From Niastella sp. OAS944 (lineage in GTDB: Bacteria; Bacteroidota; Bacteroidia; Chitinophagales; Chitinophagaceae): a stretch of 64,000 nt of DNA. Of this stretch, positions 33,316 to 43,241 are shown piece by piece (positions within the stretch are counted from its first letter, which is position 1; each line of letters begins with the position of its first letter). Below the pieces are notes generated by a model that worked only from the letters and a program-made list of their open reading frames with translations, was not told the DNA's origin and did not search any database. The stretch lies in assembly GCA_024809215.1 (NCBI GenBank), contig JANUBW010000006.1, positions 310,936 through 374,935 on the forward strand. The letters run 5' to 3'. Position numbers and translations under genes: made by a program.

Positions 33316-34305
33316 TTACGCAAACGTTGCCGGGGATTGGGAATTGTACCTGGCCCTGTAATCGAGTGGCGACAGGCCTGTTAGCTTTTTAAATACTTCC
33401 CTGAACGCTTTGTCGTCTGAATAGCCAACATCGCTCATTACCTCGAAAACGGTTTTCCGGCCGCTTTCCAGTGCTCTTTTAGCTGCTTCTACTTTTACGC
33501 GTTGTAAATATTCCACTGGGGTATTGCTGGTAGCTTTTACAAATCGCCGGTCAAAGTTACGTCTGCTGATGGCCAGTTTTGAAGCCAGTTGTTCGAACGA
33601 TATTTTCTCGCCCAGGTTTTCTTCAATAAAGTTTTGGGCCTGCCGTATGAGATCGTCATCATGGTTCTTTTGCATTTGAAAGATAAGGAAGGGCGATTGC
33701 GAAGAGCGTTCAATATCTATCTGGAAGATCTTTGAGCAGAAGATGGCTGTTTCGCGATCGAAGTATTTTTCAACCAGGAACAGTACCAGGTTTAAAAAGG
33801 AGAAGGCGCCGCCATTGGTATAAATGCCCGGTTCAGATGCAATGAGTTTATCGATGTGTAGATTGATATTTGGAAACAGCCGTTTAAAATCGCCTGCAAC
33901 ACTCCAGTGTGTGGAGCAGGTTTTGCCTTCAAGTAAACCGGTTGCGGCCAGTAAGAAGGCGCCTGAGCAAATGCTGGCTATTTCTGCGCCGAGTTTATAT
34001 TGCTCTTTTATCCAGGCTATCAATTCAAGATTCTGCTCTATCATGCTCTCAAATCCATTGTTGGCAATGCTGGGTATTATAACCAGGTCGGCTTTCTTTA
34101 TATTTTTTATATGCACGGGGTGAATGGTAAAAAGGCCCGCGTCGAGTTGTAACTCGCTGGTAAAGCCCGCAACCTGTACTTCCATCCGGGAGGCGTTACC
34201 AATTTTTTGCCAGTATGCGTTGGCGCGGGTAAGTATTTCATAGGAGCCAGCTATGCTGCTGAGGTTTACATACTCGTTGGGTACCAGTAATACCACTTGT
34301 TTCAT
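33316..34305 (-). CDS. GlxA-type transcriptional regulator (DJ-1/PfpI domain plus AraC HTH)
   Basis: 329 residues from the ATG at 34305, where MKQVVLLVPNEYVNLSSI begins a clean DJ-1/PfpI strand; an upstream in-frame ATG (34356) adds an unlikely extension. Residues about 1-190 form the amidotransferase-like domain with nucleophile-elbow sequence IASICSGAFLLAATGLL and CSTHW. The C-terminal AraC double helix-turn-helix spans about 225-325 (KISFEQLASKLAISRRNFDRRFVKATSNTPVEYLQRVKVEAAKRALE ... VGYSDDKAFREVFKKLTGLSP). Family members sense small metabolites. Its target is likely the divergent SRPBCC gene, 127 bp away. Confidence 0.93.
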   Translation of the reverse strand: MKQVVLLVPNEYVNLSSIAGSYEILTRANAYWQKIGNASRMEVQVAGFTSELQLDAGLFTIHPVHIKNIKKADLVIIPSIANNGFESMIEQNLELIAWIKEQYKLGAEIASICSGAFLLAATGLLEGKTCSTHWSVAGDFKRLFPNINLHIDKLIASEPGIYTNGGAFSFLNLVLFLVEKYFDRETAIFCSKIFQIDIERSSQSPFLIFQMQKNHDDDLIRQAQNFIEENLGEKISFEQLASKLAISRRNFDRRFVKATSNTPVEYLQRVKVEAAKRALESGRKTVFEVMSDVGYSDDKAFREVFKKLTGLSPLDYRARYNSQSPATFA

Positions 34306-34432
34306 GATGCATCGTTTGTATAAAGATACGGATTGCTTTGTCCAAATCAACCCCATAGATTGTCTATTTCGTACCGGGTTGTTGCCGGCAGAAGGAAATA
34401 GCTTTGGTGATCATAATCAAAATAATATAACT

Positions 34433-34921
34433 ATGACATTAAACAATTTTACCACTACCATCGTAGTTGACCAAACTCCGCAGGAAGTGTTCGATGCCAT
34501 TAATAATGTTCGTGGCTGGTGGTCGGAAGAAATTGAAGGGGATACGGCAAAACTTAATGCTGAATTTAATTATCATTACCAGGATGTTCATCGCAGCAAA
34601 ATGAAGATAATTGAATCGGTTCCCGGTAAAAAGGTGGTATGGCAGGTACTCGATAATTTCTTTCAGTTTACCAAAGACAAAAGTGAGTGGACGGGCAATA
34701 CTATCGTCTTTGAAATATCCGAAAACATCAATAAAACCCAGTTACAATTCACCCAGGTTGGCCTTGTGCCCGATTATGAATGTTATGAAATTTGCCATAA
34801 AGCCTGGGGCAATTATGTTAGGAATAGTTTGTTTAAGTTGATCACTACCGGTAAGGGAGAGCCCAATCCTAAAGAAGGAGGGTTTAATGAGCAGGTTGTA
34901 CGGGAATATCAATTGAAATAA
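34433..34921 (+). CDS. SRPBCC/START-like (AHSA1-type) domain protein
   Basis: 162 residues from the ATG at 34433; longer in-frame starts run into the divergent regulator. Pattern: TTTIVVDQTPQEVFDAINNVRGWWSEEIEG at the start, PGKKVVWQVLDNFF, TIVFEISENINKTQLQFTQVGLVPDYECYEICHKAWGNYVRNSLFKLITTGKG at the end. This is the helix-grip ligand-binding fold; the cytoplasmic protein probably binds a hydrophobic small molecule. Divergent from the GlxA-type regulator, a pairing often seen for regulator and target. The stop is followed by a repeat-rich gap. Confidence 0.85.
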   Translation: MTLNNFTTTIVVDQTPQEVFDAINNVRGWWSEEIEGDTAKLNAEFNYHYQDVHRSKMKIIESVPGKKVVWQVLDNFFQFTKDKSEWTGNTIVFEISENINKTQLQFTQVGLVPDYECYEICHKAWGNYVRNSLFKLITTGKGEPNPKEGGFNEQVVREYQLK

Positions 34922-34961
34922 CAATGCTATGGTGAATACTTGAATGCAAGCGTTTATAAGT

Positions 34962-35158
34962 AACAGGTTGATAGAGTTGATAAGGTTGATACAGGTGATA
35001 AAGTTCAAAGAGTTGATAGAGGAAATACAGTTGATATACTCGCAAGTTAACTAGTTAACGAGTTAACGAGGTCCTTATTTCGAAACTCATAATTATTTTC
35101 GGAAAGCCTAAACTTCAGCCTCTATCACCTTTATCAACTCTATCACCTTTTCAACTTA
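34962..35158. repeat. Word-repeat inverted element, family C
   Basis: The left part (34962-35040) is a chain of GTTGATA, GGTTGATA and GGTGATAA words; the right part (35117-35158) holds their complements (CTATCACC, TTATCAAC, CTATCACC, TTTCAACTT). Between them, GTTAACTAGTTAAC (35047-35060) is a perfect 14-bp palindrome within GTTAACGAG words. The right end runs into the stop codon of the GH2 gene (minus strand). The last 29 bp recur at 19906-19934 with two mismatches. Confidence 0.7.
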
Positions 35159-37855
35159 TTGTGCTTTTACTACTGCTTTAGCCTCAACCAATCCATTAGC
35201 CGAAGCCGTTACGATAATGTTGCCTGGTTTCATCGCCCGCACAATCACCAGCGCCATTCCCTTAAACGCCTTTCGTTCATGTGAAGCAAAGGAAACTAGA
35301 TCGGCCGCATCGCCATTGTCGGTAGCTACTATTTCTCCGGCACCGGTAACGCTGAATGTAATGTTATTATCAGCCTCGGGCGCCAGGTTGCCATTGGCAT
35401 CGGTTATGCGCAGGGTTATAAATGAAAGATCTTCACCATTGGCGTTTATGACGCTTCTGTCGGCTTTTAATTGCAGTTTTGCTGCGGCGCCTGCTGTTTT
35501 TACGGTATCGGCTGCCCAGGATTTTCCATTCTTAAAAGTTACTACGCGTAAAGTGCCAGGTTCATATATTACGCTATCCCAGCGCAGGCGGTATTCATAG
35601 GGGCCTTTCTTCTTTCTGCCCAACGATCTGTTGTTCAAAAACAGTTCAGCCTCATCTCCGGAGGTGAATACATGCACCGGGGTTATTTGTCCGGCGCGGC
35701 CGGGCCATGTCCAGTGGGGAAGAATATGCGCCATGCGCAATTCGGGGCGCCAGCGTGCCTGGTATAAATAAAAACGGTCTTTCTTAAAACCTGCCAGGTC
35801 AATAATGCCCGAGTAGGAGCTGCGTGCTGAGTAATAGGGGGTAGGTTCGCCTAAATAATCCCAGCCCGACCATACAAATTCTCCCGATACATAAGGATGT
35901 TTATCCTGCGAGGAGAATACTTTATCGGCTGAGGCGCCAAAAGCGGCTGTATACAGCTCATATGCGCTTACATACCTGTTTTTAGGATCGCCTCCTGTGC
36001 TATCACTTACCGGCGCGCTGATGCCATTGTATACCGGAAATACGTAGGTGCCACGAGAGCTCAATGCCGAAGCGGTTTCACTGCTTACGATCATTTTATT
36101 CGGGAACTTTGTATGAAAGGCGGGGTATAAGGGCGATGTTCTGATGCCACGTAAATGCGCATATGCCGGTGCATCACGTATGCCTTCTCCCTGGTAGTTC
36201 AGGCTTAAGAGGTCCATTTCTTTAGGGAACGGCATATGGGGTTTGGCATAGTTCATAGACGCAGTGGCCGGGCGCGTACTGTCTTCTTCATGTACAATAT
36301 TGTACAGTCTTCTTGCAACGGCAGCGCCTGTGTCGGCAGTATATTGTTCACCCACTTCATTACCAAAGCTCCAGGCTATAATAGAAGGGTGGTTGCGGTC
36401 TCTTCTGATAAAAGAACGGGTATCGGGTTCATGCCAGTCGGGGAAGATCAAATGGAAATCGTGCGGCGTTTTTTTTCTTTCCCAGCTGTCGAAGATCTCG
36501 TCAATGACAAGGAATCCCATTTTATCGGTAAGTTCCAATAACTCCGGCGCCGGTGGGTTGTGCGATAAACGAATGGCATTGCAACCCAGCTCTCTCAGCA
36601 CTTCCAATTGCCGTTCAGCTGCCCGGTAGTTAAAGGCTGCGCCCAATGCGCCAAGGTCGTGATGTTGGTTTACGCCTTGTATGCGAATAGGTTTTCCATT
36701 TACCAGCAAGCCTTTTTCGGCATCAAATTGCAGCGAGCGAATACCAAAGGGGGTATGGTATTCATCTATCATCTTTCCTTTTGAATAAAGCCGCGTAACG
36801 GCTATATATCTATTGGGTTTTTGTGTGGGTGGCGGCCCCCATAATAAGGGCGAATTAATAGTAGACGAATAATTAAAAGATTGTTTATTGCCTGCCTGTA
36901 TAGTGGCAGTTGAGCGGGGAATGGTGGCTACTTTAGTTCCTGCTTTTTGAGTTTGCGCATTGAGGGTATAAATTTCAGTTGCTACTTCAACGGGCTCACT
37001 GTTTGCTGTTTTGTTTTCCAGTTGCAGGGTAATATCAACAGTGGCTGCTGCAGTGGTAACATTTTTTGTTCGAATAAATGTGCCCCAGTGAGCTATATGT
37101 ACCGGGTTTACTTTGGTAAGCCATACACGCCGGTATAAGCCACCGCCTGGGTACCAGCGTGCGGAATTGGCGGGATTGTCGAGCCGGATAGCTAATTGAT
37201 TATCGCCGCCGTATTGAATATAAGGCGTAAGATCGAGGCGGAATGAATTATAACCATAGGGCCAGCCGCCTACCAGGTTGCCATTCAGCCATACCATGGG
37301 GTATGACATGGCGCCATCTACATCAAGGTAGATCGACCGGCCCTTATCGGTAGCCGGTATATTTAGCTTACGACGGTACCATGCAACACCGGGACTGGGC
37401 AACCTACCCATACCACCGCCTACTACTGCGGGTTCGCCTTCGTAGAACGGGCCTTTAATAGCCCAGTCGTGCGGCAGGGTAACTGCTTCCCAGTTGTTAT
37501 CGTTGAAGTTGTTTTGTACAAAGGGGAAATCACTGCCGGGGTTGCCTGCCGGCCGCTGATGATGTTTGGCCGGGTCGTTTATAAACTCATTGGCGGTAGG
37601 CAGTATCCAGTTCTTTAACACGTTTGTTGAAGTGGTGGTAGTTACCGCTTCGGTGGGTTTGCTGTCGGCCACTACATCGTCTTTACGATCGGTGACCTCG
37701 GGCCTTGTGTCGTATATTAATTTATCGGGCGCCGAAGTGTATTTCATGAACTTCCATCCGTCATTCAGGCTAATGCGTTCGCGGGTTGTTTGGCTTTTAA
37801 CTTCCAGTGCTATCAATAACACACATAGGCTAATAGAGAGACATCTGTATTTCAT
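35156..37855 (-). CDS. GH2-family glycosidase (beta-galactosidase-like), secreted
   Basis: 899 residues with a signal peptide (about 1-21). Order: sugar-binding jelly-roll (DGWKFMK ... VTLPHDWAIKGPFYEG ... GVAWYRRKLNIP ... DGAMSYPMVWLNGNLVGGWPYGYNSFRLDLTPYI), immunoglobulin-like domain, TIM barrel (GLLVNGKPIRIQGVNQHHDLGALG, RLSHNPP, acid/base Glu500 in SFGNEVGE, nucleophile Glu593 in VSSETAS), then C-terminal DUF4982-like and Ig-like domains. The long insert before the first domain match (about 40-110) is unusual. Activity is probably beta-galactosidase or a related exo-activity on side chains of pectin or hemicellulose; the exact linkage is not assignable. It is downstream of the fourth susCD pair on the same strand, separated by a repeat element. 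Confidence 0.92.
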   Translation of the reverse strand: MKYRCLSISLCVLLIALEVKSQTTRERISLNDGWKFMKYTSAPDKLIYDTRPEVTDRKDDVVADSKPTEAVTTTTSTNVLKNWILPTANEFINDPAKHHQRPAGNPGSDFPFVQNNFNDNNWEAVTLPHDWAIKGPFYEGEPAVVGGGMGRLPSPGVAWYRRKLNIPATDKGRSIYLDVDGAMSYPMVWLNGNLVGGWPYGYNSFRLDLTPYIQYGGDNQLAIRLDNPANSARWYPGGGLYRRVWLTKVNPVHIAHWGTFIRTKNVTTAAATVDITLQLENKTANSEPVEVATEIYTLNAQTQKAGTKVATIPRSTATIQAGNKQSFNYSSTINSPLLWGPPPTQKPNRYIAVTRLYSKGKMIDEYHTPFGIRSLQFDAEKGLLVNGKPIRIQGVNQHHDLGALGAAFNYRAAERQLEVLRELGCNAIRLSHNPPAPELLELTDKMGFLVIDEIFDSWERKKTPHDFHLIFPDWHEPDTRSFIRRDRNHPSIIAWSFGNEVGEQYTADTGAAVARRLYNIVHEEDSTRPATASMNYAKPHMPFPKEMDLLSLNYQGEGIRDAPAYAHLRGIRTSPLYPAFHTKFPNKMIVSSETASALSSRGTYVFPVYNGISAPVSDSTGGDPKNRYVSAYELYTAAFGASADKVFSSQDKHPYVSGEFVWSGWDYLGEPTPYYSARSSYSGIIDLAGFKKDRFYLYQARWRPELRMAHILPHWTWPGRAGQITPVHVFTSGDEAELFLNNRSLGRKKKGPYEYRLRWDSVIYEPGTLRVVTFKNGKSWAADTVKTAGAAAKLQLKADRSVINANGEDLSFITLRITDANGNLAPEADNNITFSVTGAGEIVATDNGDAADLVSFASHERKAFKGMALVIVRAMKPGNIIVTASANGLVEAKAVVKAQ

Positions 37856-37862
37856 GAACTAA

Positions 37863-38098
37863 TGTTTAGTAAAATCACAAATCACAAATTCCAAGCTCCA
37901 AAAAATAAATCACAAATCTCAAATCACAAGATCCAACGAATAAATCGCAAATCACAAAACCCAGGCTCCAAATAAAACCCAAATTCCAAATCTCAACGCC
38001 TGTTTAGAAAGCTATGTATTTATTTGGAATTTGAGATTTGGTGCTTGGGTTTTATTATTTGGAACTTGAGATTTGGAACTTGGAATTTGGAATTTTTG
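37863..38098. repeat. Word-repeat inverted element, family A copy 2
   Basis: About 235 bp between the GH2 start and the fourth susD stop. Left half: CACAAATC, CAAATTCCAAGCTCC, CAAAACCCAGGC words; right half (38019-38098): TTTGGAATTTGAGATTTGG, TTGGAACTTGGAATTTGG. The halves are mutually complementary and share the vocabulary of 3578-3800. On the minus strand it lies immediately 3' of susD. Confidence 0.72.
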
Positions 38099-38100
38099 CC

Positions 38101-39828
38101 TTAGTTGTATCCGGGATTTTGTTCCAGTACTGCTTTGTTGTTCTTTTCAATTTCACCAAATGGTATTGGCCACAGGTTGTAGTTGTCTTTCATTTGGGTG
38201 CCGTAGAAAGGATTGTATTTTCTTGTTCTTTCAACCCATTTGCCCAAACGCATCAGTGTTAACATTCTTTTTTCTTCAATGCCCAGTTCACGCAGCCTTT
38301 CGTCAAGTATATAATCTATGGTTACATTGGCAGGTAAAACGTCCGATGCGCCGGCTCTTCTTCTTACCTTATTAATATCAGCAGCTGCTAAAGCCGGTTG
38401 GTTTAAGCCCACGTATGCTTCTGCTCTTAATAAATAGGTTTCGGCCAGTCGTATAAAATATTGATCTATGTACGTGCCGCCTGCACCTGATTTTAGTAAA
38501 TACTTCTGTACCGGGTCTGTTTCACCAAGGTTGTTGTATAGCGCTGATGGGTGATCGTATGCCTGCGTTGCTTTTGATTGATATGGATAAAATGCACGGT
38601 CGTGTTTACCTTTTGTAAGGGTGCCGCCTATGCCTTTTATACCGGCAGGAGGGTTTTTGGTTGAGATGGTTTGGCCAAAGTAGGGGCTTTTGGGGTTTGT
38701 TGCCACAAAATCCCTTACAAAATTATGATTGGCGTTCCTTATATCATTATTGAAATCGGTGGCCCATACTGAATCACTGAACCAGTAAGAGGGACAAAGG
38801 AACCCTACACCACGGCCGCCACTGTAATCGCCCATTGGCCAGTTGAATAATGCAACATCTGCGGTACCTACCTTGCTGCTGAGGTCGCGTACCAATGGGG
38901 CATGCACGCGTTCTGCGCCGTATACACCAAATTGCGATCCCCCGGTTGTGCTACCGCCGCCGCCGGGTACATCTGTTTCTATCTGAATAACCCAGATGGC
39001 TTCCCTGTTCTCGTTAGAGTTTTGGTTGCCCCGTTGAAACAGGTCCCAATACACATCGCCGGGTGTAACGGTACTGCGTCTGCCAAACCGTGCGGTCATT
39101 AAATCCAAAGCCGGGTTATTGATAACTGCGGTTGCTGCGGTTGCAGCTTCCTGGTATTGTTTATTGGCAAGGTAAACCTCTGCTAAAAGGTGATAAGCTG
39201 CTGCGTTGGACACTTCTCCTTTTTTCAGGTTGCCCTTAACGTCGGGTAAATTGGCGGCTGCAAACTTCAGGTCTTCAATGGCCTGTGTATATACTTCGGT
39301 TCTGCTTGCCCGTACAAAATCGGGATTAAGTGCTTTCTGGTTTGTTGTTTCTTCCAGTACCAGCGGTACGCCGCCATACAGGTAACCCAATGCCCGGTAT
39401 GCCAACCCTCTGAAGAATTTTGCCTTTGCTTCAAAGAGCTTTTTTTGCGCATCGGTCAATACGGTTGAATTGGAGAGCCTGCTAAGAACTGTATTTGCCT
39501 CAGAAATGATCTCATAGTGCGGCGCCCAGGCAAAATTGGTGATGCCGGTAGGCGCAATATCGCCCGACATGTTGGGGGTACTTACCGAAATGTCAAAGTA
39601 CGCGTCGGTGCGGTACAGGTACCAGAATGGGTTGAAGTCGTTTACTGTATAGTAATGGTTTCTCACCAATCCATATATGCCCGTTATAGCGGCATTAAAA
39701 TCTGCTTCGGTCGAGTAGGCATTATCGGTACTCAGGAACGATTCCGGTTTTTCATCGAGATAGTCTTTGTTGCACGACAAACTGCCGGCTGTGATGGTTA
39801 CCAGGAATATATATAAGTATCGTTTCAT
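38101..39828 (-). CDS. SusD/RagB-family glycan-binding lipoprotein (fourth pair)
   Basis: 575 residues. Lipoprotein signal ending TAGSLSCNKDYLDEKP (Cys19). Motifs: STDNAYSTEADFNAAITGIYGLVRN, EAKAKFFRGLAYRALGYLYGGVPLVLEE, AAYHLLAEVYLANKQYQEA, IRLAETYLLRAEAYVGLNQPALAAADINKVRRRAGA and the terminal NKAVLEQNPGYN. This is a canonical SusD, in which tetratricopeptide-like helices dock onto the SusC lid. It is 28 bp downstream of its susC. The repeat element beginning 3 bp after its stop probably marks the transcript end. Confidence 0.95.
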   Translation of the reverse strand: MKRYLYIFLVTITAGSLSCNKDYLDEKPESFLSTDNAYSTEADFNAAITGIYGLVRNHYYTVNDFNPFWYLYRTDAYFDISVSTPNMSGDIAPTGITNFAWAPHYEIISEANTVLSRLSNSTVLTDAQKKLFEAKAKFFRGLAYRALGYLYGGVPLVLEETTNQKALNPDFVRASRTEVYTQAIEDLKFAAANLPDVKGNLKKGEVSNAAAYHLLAEVYLANKQYQEAATAATAVINNPALDLMTARFGRRSTVTPGDVYWDLFQRGNQNSNENREAIWVIQIETDVPGGGGSTTGGSQFGVYGAERVHAPLVRDLSSKVGTADVALFNWPMGDYSGGRGVGFLCPSYWFSDSVWATDFNNDIRNANHNFVRDFVATNPKSPYFGQTISTKNPPAGIKGIGGTLTKGKHDRAFYPYQSKATQAYDHPSALYNNLGETDPVQKYLLKSGAGGTYIDQYFIRLAETYLLRAEAYVGLNQPALAAADINKVRRRAGASDVLPANVTIDYILDERLRELGIEEKRMLTLMRLGKWVERTRKYNPFYGTQMKDNYNLWPIPFGEIEKNNKAVLEQNPGYN

Positions 39829-39856
39829 GTTATTTTTTTTAACCGTAATTGAAAAA

Positions 39857-42800
39857 CTAATAAGTAATGTTCACTCCTACAGTGAAGGCTCTCATAACCG
39901 GCCGGCCTGCAGTTATTAAACCCATTGGGTTATTGTTCAGGTCAAGCGCTTCGGGGTCCCAGCCTTCCCAGTCTGTCCAGGTAACCAGGTTCTTTCCGCT
40001 TACGAATACATTCAATGCCTGGAATTTCGCTTTCTTTACAAACTTGTTTAAGTTATAGGAGAGAGAAACATCCTGCAGCCTGATAAAACTTCTTTTCTGG
40101 TACATTTCAGGTTCAATTTTAGCCCTGGAACCGGAGATGTTACGGGGATACTTACCTGAAGGATTGCCTGGTGACCAGAAATTGGTCCTTGCAGGGAAGT
40201 TGTTACGAATGGCATTATCGTCACGGAAATAGCTGGGGTTGTTATTGCCCAGGTAGCCGTCTTTACCACCCTGTATTGCGTTAAAGAAAATACTTAATGA
40301 AAGATCTTTGTAAGAAAAAGAGTTGAATAAGCTTATCTGGTAAGCCGGTTCTTTGCGGCCCAGGAAAACCCTGTCTTTGTCGGGTGTAATATCGTTATCC
40401 TTATTCTGGTCTACAAGGCGTACGCTTCCCACGGGAAAGCCGGCTATTCTTGTATCGCCTATCTGGTAAATGCCGTCTGTTTGATAATGGTAAATGGCAT
40501 TTCTTGATTTGCCTATAAATAAACCGCTTGATATAAGGTCGTCTTCAACACCGTCTTTATTGAGGTCCTGGCCGGTAATGGTAACTATCTTGTTCTTGTT
40601 AGACCAAAGGTTTGCGGTAGCGCTCCAGTGAAAATCTTTTTTATCAATTACTTTATAGGTGATCGAAGCTTCTATTCCGTTGTTACGCAGCTCGCCTACA
40701 TTGGTTTGAATACTTGTGAAACCGGTGATCTCAGGGATGTTTATACTGTATAACAGATCGGTTGTTTTATTGAAATAAGCGTCAATGTTACCACTCAGGC
40801 GGTTGTCGAGCAATGTGAAGTCTATGCCTGCATTGAAACCGCGCGTGCGCTCCCATTTAAGATCGGGGTTGCCAAGGCCGCTTACCTGCTGGCCAACTGC
40901 TGAGGGGGAACCGTCGCCGAAAATGTAAGATGGGCTAACGGTAACCCGCGCTATAGATAAAAAGCGGGGTGTTTGGTTGCCGCTGATACCATAACCAGCC
41001 CTTAGTTTAAGGTAATTGATAAAGGAGGCATCTTTCATAAAGTCTTCCGAAGAAATGATCCAGCCTGCTGCTACCGTGGGGAAGTAAGCGCTTTTAAAGT
41101 TCTCTGCAAATCCCGAAAATCCATCGCGACGAAGGGTAGCGGTAAGCAGGTATTTATCATTGAACTTATAGTTCACCCGCGCCATCTGGTAGTTCAATCT
41201 TTCACGCCATGCGTCTGATGTATCGGTAATAGTGGTACCTAACGAAAGGTTATTATAGCTCAGGCTCAGGCGGTCGAACCCGGTTGCTCTTGTATAAGTG
41301 GAATTGTATTTTCTTTCTATTGCCCCGTATAATACAGTAGCAGAGATGTTATGTTTTCCAAAAGTGTTGGTATAGGTAACGATATTATCGAACGTGTAAT
41401 CGTAATAATCGGCATATCCTTTTGATGCTTCACCTGTTTGGTTAGCGCCATAAATACTGCTGAAGAATTTCTGATCGCTTCTGTAGTTGTTACCAAAGTT
41501 CATTCTGTAATTAAGCCCTTTCAGGAAGGGGAGATCAATATCGGAATAAACATTTGCGAAAAGATAATTGTGTCTTTCATAATCATCTACATAGTAAGTA
41601 GTGAATGGGTTGGGCTCCAGTGTATTGGTAGGGAAGGGAACAACCTTGCCATTTGCATCATATGGCGTTTGCAAAGGAGACCAACGCAAAATACTATTGA
41701 GCGAAGGTTCTGCGCCATCCTGGTTTACAAAAGAGCCGGAAGAAATAAGACCCACTTTCCACCAGGGCAATGCTTTGGTTTCAATATTGGCCCTTATGGT
41801 TTTTCTTTTAAAGATATCATTGATCACAAATCCTTTTTGATCAACCAGTCCGCCCGATATCAGGTAGGTAGTGCGATCGTTACCGCCCGAAATGCTAAGG
41901 TTGTTTTCGAAAATCTGTCCGGTGTTGGTAGCCGCATCGTACCAGTTAAAATCATTGGGTAATATTTGGCCATTGACTTTCATGGTGGCATCTACCCGGT
42001 TGGCTACGTTAAAATTCGGATTAGGCTGAGTATAGTCCGGGGCCAGATAAGCTTCGTTGTACCAGGCATCGGCGATGTTCTTCAGGTATTCCTCGCGGTT
42101 CATTGGCCGCATATCTACGGTTGGGCGTTGTGTACTGTAAGAACTGGAGAAGGCAATGCGGGGTTTTGTGCCGGCGCGTCCTTTCCTTGTTGTGATCAGC
42201 AATACACCGTTGGCAGCCTGGGCGCCATATACGGCGGTGGAGCTGGCATCTTTCAATACATCAATAGAGGCAATGTCATCGGGGTTTATTGACGACAGTG
42301 AACCTGTATATTGAATACCGTCCAGAATGATCAATACGTTTTGATTACCGCTCAGGGTGTTTTGTCCGCGTATAGATATAGGTGGTGTTCCGCCGGCATA
42401 GGTTGATAAGCCTACGTTCAAACCGGGCACCGTTCCCTGCAGGTATTGGCCAAGGTTAGTATTGGGCGCATTTTGTTGCGCTTCGAGATTTACGCTGGCA
42501 ACAGAACCGGTAAGGTCTTTTTTGCGGCGGGTACCATAACCAACTACCACCACTTCGTCAAAACTTTGGGTAGCCGTGCCTAATTGAAGATTGATAGTAT
42601 TGCCATCGCCAACGGTAGCTTCTTTTTCTGAAAAACCCACGTTCGAAAAAACGAGGATGGCGCCTTTGGGCGCCGATATGGTGTATTCGCCCTTGATGTT
42701 AGTGGTTGTGCCTGTGCTGGTGCCTTTTATTGTAACCGAGGCCCCGGCAATTGGCGAGCCCGATTCGGTAGTGAGGCGGCCCTGAATGGTTTTGTCCTGG

Positions 42801-42925
42801 GCCATTGCCGGCAACGAGCCAGTCAATAGGAAGGCAGCAGAAATAAGTGCAAATAATAACCGGCCGGCGCGCAGGCTTGTAAGGCTGGCCATTATTTTTT
42901 GCTTAGATAACTTTTGCATAAGCAT
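39857..42925 (-). CDS. SusC-family TonB-linked outer membrane transporter (fourth pair)
   Basis: 1022 residues (or 1020 from the ATG at 42919). Signal peptide within about 20-43 (LLFALISAAFLLTGSLPAMAQ); CarboxypepD_reg-like domain about 45-125 (IQGRLTTESGSPIAGASVTIKGTSTG ... VFSNVGFSEKEATV); linker DEVVVVGYGTRRKKDLTGSVASV; plug about 135-245 (IRGQNTLSGNQNVLIILDGIQYTG, IDVLKDASSTAVYGAQAANGVLLITT); barrel ending FTVGVNITY. The upstream 700-bp divergent gap towards GH43 carries LacI-type palindromes, suggesting sugar-responsive repression. The association with GH43 and GH2 points to arabinan/galactan-type or xylan-type side chains. Confidence 0.96.
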   Translation of the reverse strand: MLMQKLSKQKIMASLTSLRAGRLLFALISAAFLLTGSLPAMAQDKTIQGRLTTESGSPIAGASVTIKGTSTGTTTNIKGEYTISAPKGAILVFSNVGFSEKEATVGDGNTINLQLGTATQSFDEVVVVGYGTRRKKDLTGSVASVNLEAQQNAPNTNLGQYLQGTVPGLNVGLSTYAGGTPPISIRGQNTLSGNQNVLIILDGIQYTGSLSSINPDDIASIDVLKDASSTAVYGAQAANGVLLITTRKGRAGTKPRIAFSSSYSTQRPTVDMRPMNREEYLKNIADAWYNEAYLAPDYTQPNPNFNVANRVDATMKVNGQILPNDFNWYDAATNTGQIFENNLSISGGNDRTTYLISGGLVDQKGFVINDIFKRKTIRANIETKALPWWKVGLISSGSFVNQDGAEPSLNSILRWSPLQTPYDANGKVVPFPTNTLEPNPFTTYYVDDYERHNYLFANVYSDIDLPFLKGLNYRMNFGNNYRSDQKFFSSIYGANQTGEASKGYADYYDYTFDNIVTYTNTFGKHNISATVLYGAIERKYNSTYTRATGFDRLSLSYNNLSLGTTITDTSDAWRERLNYQMARVNYKFNDKYLLTATLRRDGFSGFAENFKSAYFPTVAAGWIISSEDFMKDASFINYLKLRAGYGISGNQTPRFLSIARVTVSPSYIFGDGSPSAVGQQVSGLGNPDLKWERTRGFNAGIDFTLLDNRLSGNIDAYFNKTTDLLYSINIPEITGFTSIQTNVGELRNNGIEASITYKVIDKKDFHWSATANLWSNKNKIVTITGQDLNKDGVEDDLISSGLFIGKSRNAIYHYQTDGIYQIGDTRIAGFPVGSVRLVDQNKDNDITPDKDRVFLGRKEPAYQISLFNSFSYKDLSLSIFFNAIQGGKDGYLGNNNPSYFRDDNAIRNNFPARTNFWSPGNPSGKYPRNISGSRAKIEPEMYQKRSFIRLQDVSLSYNLNKFVKKAKFQALNVFVSGKNLVTWTDWEGWDPEALDLNNNPMGLITAGRPVMRAFTVGVNITY

Positions 42926-43227
42926 AGTTTGATTTTAAGGCGTTACTAATATTTACGGTGTTGAGGAGTGGTAACCGGTAAGAACATGCGGCCGCCCGGG
43001 CAACTGATATACAATTGTTGCCTGGTTTCAATGCAAAAAAATAATAATAGGAAACGCCCCGGGGGGTAAGGGGTATTAAGGTATGGCATAGCCCCACAAT
43101 GGCATTCGTGTATTGTTCCGCAAGGTTCATACAGCAGTTAAGTTGTTCAGTATTCAATCGTTGTCAATCGTTTCCAATAGCTGGAAGCTATCTCTCAGGA
43201 ACGAATTTAGATATTTTTGAAACAAAA

Positions 43228-43241
43228 TGTAACCGATTACA
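43228..43241. promoter_or_regulatory. LacI-family-type operator TGTAACCGATTACA
   Basis: A near-perfect palindrome with the central CG typical of LacI/PurR-family operators. It lies in the divergent gap, 303 bp from the susC start. A second match (10 or more of 14 bases in common) is at 43607. Confidence 0.55.

Noticed and set aside
33078..33392. Possible short plus-strand gene near 33180-33392
   Set aside because: It overlaps the 3' end of the GlxA-type regulator on the other strand, lacks any family pattern, and its first half is the leader of the pectate lyase gene; treated as shadow.
37863..38098. Insertion sequence or MITE
   Set aside because: No transposase, no clean terminal inverted repeats and no target-site duplication could be seen; internal words vary too much for a recent mobile element.
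38038..38375. Short plus-strand open frames over the end of the fourth susD
   Set aside because: They are complements of susD codons and of the repeat element, with no independent support.
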